Below, piece after piece: positions 1-7,688 of a stretch of 64,000 nucleotides of DNA; positions within the stretch are counted from its first letter, which is position 1, and every line of letters starts with the position of its first letter. The position numbers and the translations under genes are program-made. Source of the DNA: Lachnospiraceae bacterium (GTDB taxonomy: Bacteria > Bacillota > Clostridia > Lachnospirales > Lachnospiraceae). The notes beneath the pieces were generated by a model. The model saw nothing but the letters and a program-made list of their open reading frames with translations, had not been told where the DNA came from and did not search any database. The DNA is taken from positions 78,882 to 142,881 of the forward strand of contig JAQUXP010000003.1 in assembly GCA_028692395.1 (NCBI GenBank). Direction: 5' to 3'.

Positions 1-804
1 TTCTGTGTCGATAATCTTCCGATCTCATTGATCTATAAGTTTGCTTGTCTGACCCTCGACGGTGAGGAAGGTCAGATTCAGCAGGTGGCGCTGGGTGTGG
101 ATGTCCGAAGTGGAGAATCCCTGCAGGATATGCAGGCGGTGCTGGAACGGATGGCGATAGAGGGAATCTCTTACGAAATATTGTTTCTGGATTCCTCAGA
201 CGAAGTGCTGGTTAAACGCTATAAGGAAACAAGACGAAGCCATCCTCTTGCAGGGAAAGGCAGAGTGGACGAGGGGATTCAAAAAGAACGTACCCGTCTT
301 GTGTTTTTGAAAAAACAGGCGGATTACATCGTAGATACCAGTCAGCTTCTTACAAGAGAACTAAAAGTAGAATTGAATAAGATCTTTGTGGAGGGCTGTG
401 AGTTTAACAGTCTGATGATTACTGTTTTATCTTTTGGATTCAAATATGGAATACCATCGGATGCAGACCTGGTTTTTGATGTGCGTTTTCTTCCCAATCC
501 TTATTATGTGGATGGACTGCGTCCTATGAGTGGTCTGGACACACCGGTTCGGGACTACGTGATGAAATCAGAGACGGCACAGATCTTTGCAGATAAGCTG
601 GAAGATATGATTCACTTTCTCGTGCCCAATTATATTGCGGAGGGAAAGAATCAGCTGGTGATTGCGGTGGGATGTACCGGAGGGAAGCACCGTTCCGTGA
701 CACTGGCCCAGGAGCTTTATCACAGACTGAGTCAGGGAGAAGGGTATGGACTTCATATCGAGCATCGTGACATCGAAAAAGATGGTCATCGGAAAAGAGG
801 GTAG
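1..804 (+). CDS. rapZ: RapZ-like RNase adapter / nucleotide-binding protein, 5' end outside window
   Basis: The frame is open from the first base, where it reads FCVDNLP, a motif that in RapZ (YvcJ) follows the N-terminal P-loop domain, so the start and Walker A lie upstream. The C-terminal domain carries the family signature GCTGGKHRSV near residue 230 of the visible part. RapZ proteins bind nucleotides and, in E. coli, the GlmZ small RNA and RNase E; in Firmicutes they form part of the rapZ-glmR-whiA-crh group linked to cell-wall precursor control. The stop is 2 bp before whiA. The TTG at 28 is not the true start. No glmR/yvcK gene lies between this gene and whiA. Confidence 0.93.
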   Translation, partial: FCVDNLPISLIYKFACLTLDGEEGQIQQVALGVDVRSGESLQDMQAVLERMAIEGISYEILFLDSSDEVLVKRYKETRRSHPLAGKGRVDEGIQKERTRLVFLKKQADYIVDTSQLLTRELKVELNKIFVEGCEFNSLMITVLSFGFKYGIPSDADLVFDVRFLPNPYYVDGLRPMSGLDTPVRDYVMKSETAQIFADKLEDMIHFLVPNYIAEGKNQLVIAVGCTGGKHRSVTLAQELYHRLSQGEGYGLHIEHRDIEKDGHRKRG

Positions 805-806
805 CT

Positions 807-1775
807 ATGTCCTTTTCAAGTAACGTAAAAGAAGAGCTTTCAGAGCAGTTGTCTTCGGCGCGACACTGCCAGATTGCGGAACTTGCTGCAATTATCAGTT
901 TTTGCGGCAGCGTCAGAATTACAGAGAGTGACCGCTTTTCTATCCGCATCCAGACGGAAAATATTTCGGTTTCAAGAAAGTTCTTTACATTGTTGCGAAA
1001 AACATTTAAGATAGATACTGAAATCACTGTTCGGCGTGCACATAATCAAAGGAATACTCGCACTTATATTGTGGTGGTAACAGACCATGAGGATACAATC
1101 CGTATTCTGCAGGCGACAAAACTTTTGAATCAGGAGTCGGAGGTGGAAGAGAATCTCTCTTTACGACATAATGTAATTACGCAGAAACATTGTTGTCGCA
1201 GAGCTTTTTTGCGAGGGGCGTTTCTGGCAGCAGGATCTATCAGTGATCCTAATCGATTTTATCATTTTGAAATTGTTTGTGCGACGGAGCAGAAAGCGGA
1301 ACAGCTTAGAGAACTAATCTGCGGTTTTGAGATTGATGCAAAGGTGATATTGCGGAAAAAATATTATGTGGTCTACGTGAAAGAAGGATCACAGATTGTA
1401 GAGCTGCTCGGTTTGATGGAAGCGAAAGTATCCCTGATGGAGCTTGAGAATGTCCGTATTTTGAAAGAAATGCGAAATACAGTGAATCGAAAGGTGAACT
1501 GTGAGACAGCGAACATCAACAAGACGGTACATGCAGCAGTAAAACAGGTTGAAGATATTACTTACATCCGCGATACAGCGGGATTCGCAAGCTTGTCCCA
1601 GGGACTGGGCGAGATTGCAGAGCTACGGCTTCAATATCCGGAAGCAACCCTGAAGGAACTTGGCATGATGCTGACACCTTCTGTGGGGAAATCAGGAGTG
1701 AATCATAGATTAAGAAAGCTAAGCGGTATAGCAGAAGAGCTACGAGGAAACAAGGAGGAAAGTTATTATGATTAA
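807..1775 (+). CDS. whiA: DNA-binding protein WhiA
   Basis: 322 aa, normal for the family. It has the WhiA architecture: an N-terminal degenerate LAGLIDADG-homing-endonuclease-like domain, including the conserved stretch RGAFLAAGSISDPNRFYH around residues 135-152, and a C-terminal helix-turn-helix ending near HRLRKLSGIAEEL. WhiA is a sporulation regulator in actinomycetes; in Firmicutes it affects cell division and chromosome segregation. The ATG at 807 lies 2 bp after rapZ and the 3' end overlaps the next gene by 8 bp, so the three genes are very probably translationally coupled. Confidence 0.95.
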   Translation: MSFSSNVKEELSEQLSSARHCQIAELAAIISFCGSVRITESDRFSIRIQTENISVSRKFFTLLRKTFKIDTEITVRRAHNQRNTRTYIVVVTDHEDTIRILQATKLLNQESEVEENLSLRHNVITQKHCCRRAFLRGAFLAAGSISDPNRFYHFEIVCATEQKAEQLRELICGFEIDAKVILRKKYYVVYVKEGSQIVELLGLMEAKVSLMELENVRILKEMRNTVNRKVNCETANINKTVHAAVKQVEDITYIRDTAGFASLSQGLGEIAELRLQYPEATLKELGMMLTPSVGKSGVNHRLRKLSGIAEELRGNKEESYYD

Positions 1776-2022
1776 GAAACCTATCGTGATTGAACTGAGC
1801 ACAGGTATGGAGGCAAGACCGGTTGCGATGTTGGTGCAGGTTGCAAGCCAGTTTTCCAGTGAGGTTTATCTGGAGACACCGGATAAAAGAGTGAATGCAA
1901 AAAGTATTATGGGTATGATGGCACTGGGACTTGACACAGGGGAGTCAGTTACTGTTGTGGCAAATGGAGATGACGAGAAAAGCGCAGTTGACAGTGTTGA
2001 AAAATATCTGACAAATAAGTAA
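1768..2022 (+). CDS. crh: Crh-like HPr-family protein with Glu at position 15
   Basis: 84 aa with the HPr fold. HPr normally has GLHARPA, where His15 takes phosphate from enzyme I of the sugar phosphotransferase system. Here the motif is GMEARPV, with Glu at exactly residue 15, so PTS phosphotransfer is not possible. The regulatory site is intact: Ser46 in NAKSIMG, the target of HPr kinase in carbon catabolite control. Position after whiA matches Bacillus crh, whose product has Gln15. It is therefore most likely a regulatory Crh-type protein. The start overlaps whiA by 8 bp with an AGGAGG just upstream inside whiA. A strong terminator follows. Confidence 0.9.
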   Translation: MIKKPIVIELSTGMEARPVAMLVQVASQFSSEVYLETPDKRVNAKSIMGMMALGLDTGESVTVVANGDDEKSAVDSVEKYLTNK

Positions 2023-2044
2023 ATACTGCACTTAGATTTTATAC

Positions 2045-2080
2045 AGAGGGGCTGTCGCACGATGCGACAGCCCCTCTTTG
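2045..2080 (+). terminator. Intrinsic terminator, probably bidirectional
   Basis: Perfect 15-bp stem (arms 2045-2059 and 2063-2077, 3-nt loop) ending the rapZ-whiA-crh operon. An A/T-rich stretch lies on the other side, so it can also end the minus-strand PAP2 transcript arriving from 2111. The stem core GGCTGTCGCA recurs in other terminators in this window. Confidence 0.9.
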
Positions 2081-2110
2081 TGCAGACGATAATGCAAGTT
2101 CTCGAAAGGG

Positions 2111-3004
2111 TTATCGTCTGTTTTTCTTTTCCAGTTTTGTAAAAAGAAGGGGGTACAGAACCAGGATCCACAAAACGATGACAAAATAGCGGATACAGGA
2201 AAATACCAGAAGGGAAGGAAGCAGAGCTTTTCCCCCAAATTCGATGAGTGCTACACCGGCAATGCCTAACGTAAAACGAAGAATTTTATCCCTGGTGGTA
2301 GTTGGAACGGTGAAGTTGATGTATCGACGTTCCAGATAGAAGCCGGCTCCAAAGGCAAGACCGGCACCACATGCTTTCAGACAGTCGGAGGCATTTTTTT
2401 CGTCCAGTATATTGTTTTGCAGCAGGATGATATCATAGACAATCAGCGCAGCTACGATGAGTGTTAACAAAACAGCGATCAACAGGTCATGGGACTTATC
2501 ATTTTCCAGGTGCTTCCACTGACTGCATACCATAGAAGTAATCAAAAAGGTTAGAATCATGGAAGTAAATACATCTTTGGGTGTATGGACACCCAGGTAC
2601 ATTCTCGAAAATCCGATAAGCAAAAATCCGATGACGCAGAGGATGCGCCACAGACTGCGTTTTGTCTGCCAGGCCAGAGTTGTGAAAAAAGAAGTTCCGC
2701 TCTGGGTATGACCGCTGGGAAAGGAATATCCGGTGGCAGCAGGCAGGGCAGAATCGACGGCTTTAAAATTGGGGTCCAGCACCCAGGGCCTTGGAATACG
2801 AAATGTGATCTTTAATCCCTGGATGGTAAGCCCGGACAGGAAATAAGAAAATCCCAGCTTATAGGCAAGATTTTTATTGCCTGACCAGAAAAACCAGCAC
2901 ACAAATCCGATTACAAGTATTTCCTGTGCAAGATAAGTGACAAGCTGAAAGAAAAAATCGCCGGCAGGAATACGGTATTCCGCCAGAAAACGTAAAAAGT
3001 CCAT
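2111..3004 (-). CDS. PAP2-family membrane phosphatase
   Basis: 297-aa polytopic membrane protein with the three PAP2 (acid phosphatase/vanadium haloperoxidase) motifs in order: KITFRIPRP (residues ~65-73), FPSGHTQS (~94-101) and SRMYLGVHTPKD (~133-144). These supply the Arg/Lys, Ser-Gly-His and Arg-His catalytic groups. Several further hydrophobic helices follow. Substrates in this family include undecaprenyl pyrophosphate and phosphatidic acid; the sequence alone does not choose. An SD (AAAGGAG) lies about 10 bp before the ATG. It sits 30 bp downstream of the GNAT gene and probably shares its promoter. Confidence 0.88.
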   Translation of the reverse strand: MDFLRFLAEYRIPAGDFFFQLVTYLAQEILVIGFVCWFFWSGNKNLAYKLGFSYFLSGLTIQGLKITFRIPRPWVLDPNFKAVDSALPAATGYSFPSGHTQSGTSFFTTLAWQTKRSLWRILCVIGFLLIGFSRMYLGVHTPKDVFTSMILTFLITSMVCSQWKHLENDKSHDLLIAVLLTLIVAALIVYDIILLQNNILDEKNASDCLKACGAGLAFGAGFYLERRYINFTVPTTTRDKILRFTLGIAGVALIEFGGKALLPSLLVFSCIRYFVIVLWILVLYPLLFTKLEKKNRR

Positions 3005-3034
3005 AGATCAAATGCTCCTTTCATAGGGGAAGTA

Positions 3035-3805
3035 TTACTCTTTTTCTGAGATATAATGCAGATTACGAGCCCGGAACCAGTAAGTATAAAAATAAGAAAA
3101 TCCCAGGTGCTCATAAAGCTTTACTGCCGGGGTATTGCCGCTTACAACCTGAAGATAGGCATGGGCTGCGCCTTTTTTCAGCCCACGTTTCAGGATAGCA
3201 GTACAGAGAGAACGGGCATATCCAAGTCCCCTGTAAGCGGGATGCACATGGACTGCGTACAGTCCGATATAGTCCCGGTCCAGGATACCAAGGGCAGTTG
3301 CCACGATTTTTCCGTCCTTTTGTATGGAAGCACAGACTGTATCTTTTGGAATTGCCCGGTACATGGAGGGAACCACCATTTTATGCATAACATTTGTAGT
3401 GCCTTTCAGGAAAAAAAGACTGTCAATCCAATTGGGGGGAATAAAATCCGTGATGGAAACATTCTGTGTAACAGAAGGAAGATGCGCTTTTTTCAGCTGC
3501 ATGGTCATAACATCTGTTGTATGCTGAATCTGATATCCCCGTTCTTCCAGCATGGTGTCAAAAGAAGGCGATACCAGGGGACTTAGCTTAAAGATAGCAG
3601 GTGTACCCCAGTGTCGATAGATGTCTTCACAGTATTGTATTTTTTCCTCCAGTGGGATGGAGGAGGCTCCAATCTGTTCCACACTATTGGTTCGATGCGT
3701 ATAAAAATAAGAAAAACGCAGAATCCAGCCATCATACAGCTGCATCTGATGGGAAGGCCAGGCGTTCAAAGATAAGTCCTCTATCGTTTTAATTGCGGAT
3801 TCCAT
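3035..3805 (-). CDS. GNAT-family N-acetyltransferase
   Basis: 256 aa. The C-terminal half is a GNAT acetyl-CoA domain: VHPAYRGLGYARSLC (motif A, the R/Q-x-x-G-x-G/A pyrophosphate loop) and NTPAVKLYEHLGF (motif B, with the conserved Tyr). The N-terminal half is less conserved, as in two-lobed GNAT enzymes, so the substrate is unknown. The start at 3805 is preferred over an in-frame ATG at 3859 because AAAGGA lies about 10 bp upstream of it, and the longer form would begin within the promoter's -10 region and transcription start. First gene of a two-gene minus-strand operon with the PAP2 phosphatase. Confidence 0.85.
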   Translation of the reverse strand: MESAIKTIEDLSLNAWPSHQMQLYDGWILRFSYFYTHRTNSVEQIGASSIPLEEKIQYCEDIYRHWGTPAIFKLSPLVSPSFDTMLEERGYQIQHTTDVMTMQLKKAHLPSVTQNVSITDFIPPNWIDSLFFLKGTTNVMHKMVVPSMYRAIPKDTVCASIQKDGKIVATALGILDRDYIGLYAVHVHPAYRGLGYARSLCTAILKRGLKKGAAHAYLQVVSGNTPAVKLYEHLGFSYFYTYWFRARNLHYISEKE

Positions 3806-3838
3806 GGGTACACGTCCTTTCAAACACACTCTAGTGAA

Positions 3839-3867
3839 AGTATAATGGACTCGTATCAAAGATTCAA
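3839..3867 (-). promoter_or_regulatory. Promoter for the GNAT-PAP2 operon
   Basis: On the minus strand, TTGAAT (3867-3862), a 17-bp spacer and TATACT (3844-3839), about 34 bp upstream of the GNAT start codon. It is divergent from the promoter at 3931. Confidence 0.6.
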
Positions 3868-3930
3868 GTAGAAATCTGTAATCTCGTCATATTTTGCTGA
3901 AAATACTCACCAGAGTATAGAGCGTCGTTC

Positions 3931-3959
3931 TTGCAAAAAAGAAGAAAAGGGGTTATAAT
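3931..3959 (+). promoter_or_regulatory. Promoter for the signal-peptidase-like gene
   Basis: TTGCAA, 17-bp spacer, perfect TATAAT. It leaves a 5' leader of about 115 nt before the ATG at 4083. Confidence 0.7.
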
Positions 3960-4082
3960 CGATACAGTGGCTGTCTATCGCCTGCATTTAGTAAAAGCTG
4001 GTAATGTAAAACAGAAACTATTATAATAGGAAGAGACAGAAGCTTTTGGAATAGAAATGATGAAGACCAAGGAGAGTAACAA

Positions 4083-5462
4083 ATGTCAAAATTTTTGAAG
4101 ATAATTGTAAACATATGTATTATATGCTTCCTGCTTACAGGAGTTGCGCTGATTGTGCCCCAGCTTGTGGGCGTTACCACCGTTGTTGTTGACGATTCAG
4201 TCACAGAAAGCAATGTGGGTATCGGATCCGTGGTATATGCTAAGAAAGTCGAGCTTTCTGATCTGGGGGTTGGAGATAAGCTTCTTCGTTCCTCAAATAC
4301 CAGCTGCTATGTGTCAAAGATCACAGAGGCTGATCCCAAGACAGGTATCTATAAGGTAGAAGGTGCCGATGGGGCAGAAAGTGTGACCCTGCGTAATACA
4401 GCGGAAAAAACTTATATTGTAGTACCCGCAATCGGATTTGTGTCCATTGCCATGCAAAGCTTTGAAGGACGTATTATACTGGGACTTGTTCTTGCGGTTC
4501 TTGTAATCCTGTATATCCTCTCTGAGATCTGGAAGAAAAACAGTGAGGATGCAGAAGAGGATTTAGATACAGAGGAGAACGAGCAGGAAGAAAAATCCGG
4601 GAAGCAGAAAGAATCACAGGAGGACCTTCAGGAGACAGAAGCTGCTTCGAAGAATACCGAAAGTAAAACGGAAGAGGATTCTCTGCAAGAGCTGGAAACA
4701 CCCCAGGAGGAAGCTCCTTTGGAGTTGATTCTTGAGGATGTTTCACAAACGCAGAAAACTGTAACACAGAATACAGCAACCATCAGTGAAGCGGAGCTGA
4801 AAGAACTGGAAAGTGCCATGACAGGTGATTCAGTTCCGGAGGTGGAAGTGGAAGAGGAAGCTTTCGTGGAAAGTGGAGAAGCCGCAGAAATAGTGGAAGT
4901 GGAAACGGAAGAAGTGGAAGCCCCCTTGGAAGTACCGGATAAAGAGGAAATGGACGCCGATGTCGCTTTGGAAGCACCAAAGACAGAAGAGGCAGACCTT
5001 ACTCCGGAAACTGTAAAGACAGAAGAAAACAGAGTTGATCTGGAAACAAAAGCAAAGGCAGACAGTGTTGGCCAGGAAACAAAAGCAGAGGCAGACAGTG
5101 CTGACTCCGAAACAGAAACTCAGGAAAACAGTGGGAAAGATGATTTGAAATTAACAGATGTGGCAGAAGACAGCCTGGAGGCGGCAATTATCCAGGCAGC
5201 AGCTGTGGCAGAAAGCGAACAGGCCGAGGCACTTCGAGCTGCAGAAACCAGACCGGAGGTGACATTTGAGCCGCTTCCATCAGAAGAGACAGTAAAGCAG
5301 GAAGAAGAGCTGGAGGAATCCAAAGGTCTTGCGATGCCGTCGCTGACCAAGGAGGAGATTCTCGAAAAGGCAAGAGCGGCAGGAGATGAACCAAATATAA
5401 TTGAGGATCCGGAGCTTGGAGTTACCCTGATAGATTATTCGGATATTTTAGCAAAGAAATGA
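4083..5462 (+). CDS. Membrane protein with degenerate S26 signal-peptidase-like domain and acidic tail
   Basis: 459 aa. A hydrophobic N-terminal segment (residues ~5-28) is followed by an extracytoplasmic domain resembling SipW-type signal peptidases: SVTESNVGIGSVVYAKKV, then LSDLGVGDKL, as in SGSMEP...VGSxVYxKK...LxVGDxI. Ser39 may match the nucleophile, but the position of the catalytic His is Ser78 (YVSKI rather than THRI) and the GDANN motif is lost, so it is probably not an active protease. A second TM segment (~131-148) leads to a ~300-residue cytoplasmic tail very rich in Glu, with imperfect repeats and a distinctive conserved-looking C-terminus (EDPELGVTLIDYSDIL). SD AAGGAGAG. Function unknown. 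Confidence 0.7.
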   Translation: MSKFLKIIVNICIICFLLTGVALIVPQLVGVTTVVVDDSVTESNVGIGSVVYAKKVELSDLGVGDKLLRSSNTSCYVSKITEADPKTGIYKVEGADGAESVTLRNTAEKTYIVVPAIGFVSIAMQSFEGRIILGLVLAVLVILYILSEIWKKNSEDAEEDLDTEENEQEEKSGKQKESQEDLQETEAASKNTESKTEEDSLQELETPQEEAPLELILEDVSQTQKTVTQNTATISEAELKELESAMTGDSVPEVEVEEEAFVESGEAAEIVEVETEEVEAPLEVPDKEEMDADVALEAPKTEEADLTPETVKTEENRVDLETKAKADSVGQETKAEADSADSETETQENSGKDDLKLTDVAEDSLEAAIIQAAAVAESEQAEALRAAETRPEVTFEPLPSEETVKQEEELEESKGLAMPSLTKEEILEKARAAGDEPNIIEDPELGVTLIDYSDILAKK

Positions 5463-5730
5463 TGTAGCCATACATCACGAAATTGGATATACAACCGCAC
5501 TTACCTCTAAGGTTAAGCAGAGATCGGTGTAGGCTATCGACGGACAGATGAATAGAAGAAATCCACAAAAAGTGAGCAGTTCAAAAGACTGCTCACTTTT
5601 TGTATGCAAACATTGCCTGGTGCATCGTGCAGTCTTTATTTTTTCTTAAGCTTTTTTCTGGGCTTCCTAACACCAACTTGAAACTCAGTGATATACACTA
5701 AGGGAAGTCAAAAAGAAGGAGGAAGATTAT
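5463..5730 (+). other. Intergenic region before kdp
   Basis: It holds a 7-bp hairpin at the stop codon of the preceding gene (5460-5477, no T-run), a clear terminator at 5566-5602 and about 120 bp of AT-rich leader before kdpF. I see no convincing sigma-A promoter, no tRNA and no recognisable c-di-AMP riboswitch. The kdp promoter probably lies between 5603 and 5710 and may depend on KdpE. Confidence 0.5.
5566..5602 (+). terminator. Intrinsic terminator upstream of kdp
   Basis: Perfect 15-bp stem (5566-5580 with 5588-5602) with loop TCAAAAG and a run of T in the 3' arm. It closes the transcript of the acidic-tail protein gene. Confidence 0.85.
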
Positions 5731-5820
5731 ATGCATATTTTAATACCTGTAATTGGCATTGTGGCAGTCATTATGCTGATTTACTATGTTTGTATTTTGA
5801 TGAGAGGAGATCAAAAATGA
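5731..5820 (+). CDS. kdpF: KdpF small subunit of the K+-ATPase
   Basis: 29-aa single-span membrane peptide (MHILIPVIGIVAVIMLIYY...) directly upstream of kdpA. It has the length and hydrophobicity of KdpF, which stabilises the KdpABC complex. A strong SD (AGAAGGAGG) lies about 9 bp upstream of the ATG. It is identified by position and hydropathy more than by sequence. Confidence 0.85.
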   Translation: MHILIPVIGIVAVIMLIYYVCILMRGDQK

Positions 5821-5857
5821 TGAAGTATTCGAAAGGTAAAAGGGAGGCAAAACAATT

Positions 5858-7675
5858 ATGACACAGTCAGTCTTACAATACGTCCTGTATCTTGTGATCC
5901 TTGTGATCCTGGCGATTCCGCTGGGTGCGTATATTAAAAAGGTAATGTATGGAGAGAAAACTTTACTGTCCAAACTTCTGACACCATGCGAAAAAGCTGT
6001 GTACAAAATAATGCGGGTGCGGGAAGACGAGGACATGACATGGAAAAAATACCTGCTCTCTGTACTTCTGTTTTCAGGTTTTGGTTTTGTGTTTTTGTTT
6101 CTCTTACAGCTGATGCAGGGTGTTTTACCCGGAAACCCGCAAAACATTCCCGGCACCTCGTGGCACTTGTCCTTTAATACGGCAGCCAGCTTTGTGACAA
6201 ATACGAACTGGCAGGCCTATTCTGGAGAGTCTGCATTAAGTTATCTTACACAGTCACTTGGTCTGACGGTACAGAATTTTGTATCTGCAGCAACCGGAAT
6301 CGCAGTTTTGTTTGCACTGATTCGTGGTTTCACCAAAGTGAAAAAACAGGGACTGGGCAGCTTCTGGGTTGATATGACAAGAATTGTCATCCATATTCTA
6401 ATTCCCTTAAACCTTGTCATCGCACTGTGCCTGGCTGGCGGCGGTGTGATTCAAAATCTCAAGGGAGGCGAAAGCGTAACGCTGATGGAACCTGTTGCCG
6501 TGAGTGCGGATGGGGATATCCTGGAAGGTGCGGTTATCGACACAGAAAACAACACAGTAATGCTGGATGGGGCAGTTGTGCCCGATGCCGAAATTGTAAC
6601 GGAGCAATTTGTTCCCATGGGACCGGCGGCCAGCCAGGTAGCCATCAAGCAGACAGGGACAAATGGTGGTGGATTCATGGGTGTGAACTCTGCACATCCT
6701 CTGGAGAACCCCAATCCATTTACGAACCTGATAGAAATGCTTTCTCTATTGCTGATTCCAGCTTCACTATGTTTTACATTTGGAAAAGCAGTAAAAAATA
6801 AAAAACAAGGTATTGCAATTTTTCTTGCGATGTTTCTTATGCTTTGCGCTGCACTGAGTGTCATCGCTGTGAACGAGCAGATTGCAACACCCCAGCTTGC
6901 ACAAAACGGAATGGTAGATCTCAGCACGATTGACCAGGCCGGTGGTAATATGGAAGGAAAAGAAGCACGATTTGGAATCAGCGCTTCTGCAACCTGGGCC
7001 GCCTTTACAACGGCAGCTTCGAACGGTTCTGTCAACTCTATGCATGACAGCTATACTCCACTGGGTGGAATGGTACAGATGCTGCAGATGCAACTGGGTG
7101 AGGTTGTCTTTGGCGGTACAGGCTGTGGACTCTATGGAATGCTGGCGTTTGCCATCCTAACCGTGTTCATTGCCGGTTTGATGGTTGGAAGAACTCCGGA
7201 ATTTCTTGGGAAAAAAATCGAACCATTTGAAATGAAATGGTCCGTGGTAGTCTGCCTGGCAACGCCTATGGCTATTCTGGTGGGAAGCGGTATTGCCGTC
7301 ATGGTGCCAGAAGTGGTGGAAAGCTTAAACAATGGGGGCGCACATGGATTTTCAGAAATTCTCTATGCCTATACCTCAGCCGGCGGCAATAACGGTTCTG
7401 CCTTTGCAGGATTTAACGCTAACACTGTGTTTTTGAATGTGTCCATTGGACTGGTAATGCTGTTTGCACGTTTCTTACCAATTGTGGGAACGCTGGCTAT
7501 TGCGGGTAATCTTGCAGGCAAGAAAAAGATTGCGGTGACTGCTGGTACTCTTTCCACTACAAACACAATGTTTGTATTTCTGTTGATTTTCGTTGTACTG
7601 CTGATTGGAGCATTGAGTTTCTTCCCGGCGTTGGCGCTGGGGCCGATTGCCGAATTCTTCAGTAGTATGGTATAA
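5858..7675 (+). CDS. kdpA: K+-transporting ATPase subunit KdpA
   Basis: 605 aa with about ten membrane helices. KdpA is the K+-selective channel-like subunit of the high-affinity Kdp pump and resembles the SKT channel superfamily. The pore-loop filters are visible: [13 protein letters not shown] (residues ~107-119), [15 protein letters not shown] (~268-282), and [13 protein letters not shown] in the C-terminal third. Length is slightly above the usual ~560-590 because of an extracytoplasmic insertion around residues 205-255. The stop codon overlaps the SD of kdpB. Confidence 0.97.
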   Translation: MTQSVLQYVLYLVILVILAIPLGAYIKKVMYGEKTLLSKLLTPCEKAVYKIMRVREDEDMTWKKYLLSVLLFSGFGFVFLFLLQLMQGVLPGNPQNIPGTSWHLSFNTAASFVTNTNWQAYSGESALSYLTQSLGLTVQNFVSAATGIAVLFALIRGFTKVKKQGLGSFWVDMTRIVIHILIPLNLVIALCLAGGGVIQNLKGGESVTLMEPVAVSADGDILEGAVIDTENNTVMLDGAVVPDAEIVTEQFVPMGPAASQVAIKQTGTNGGGFMGVNSAHPLENPNPFTNLIEMLSLLLIPASLCFTFGKAVKNKKQGIAIFLAMFLMLCAALSVIAVNEQIATPQLAQNGMVDLSTIDQAGGNMEGKEARFGISASATWAAFTTAASNGSVNSMHDSYTPLGGMVQMLQMQLGEVVFGGTGCGLYGMLAFAILTVFIAGLMVGRTPEFLGKKIEPFEMKWSVVVCLATPMAILVGSGIAVMVPEVVESLNNGGAHGFSEILYAYTSAGGNNGSAFAGFNANTVFLNVSIGLVMLFARFLPIVGTLAIAGNLAGKKKIAVTAGTLSTTNTMFVFLLIFVVLLIGALSFFPALALGPIAEFFSSMV

Positions 7676-7688
7676 GGAGGTACCTATC

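Noticed and set aside
524..1027. 167-aa frame on the minus strand opposite rapZ/whiA
   Set aside because: Shadow of two well-supported genes; no SD or recognisable motif.
5463..5730. c-di-AMP (ydaO-type) riboswitch before kdp
   Set aside because: Expected for a potassium operon in Firmicutes, but I could not recognise the conserved core; the only clear structure is a terminator of the upstream gene.
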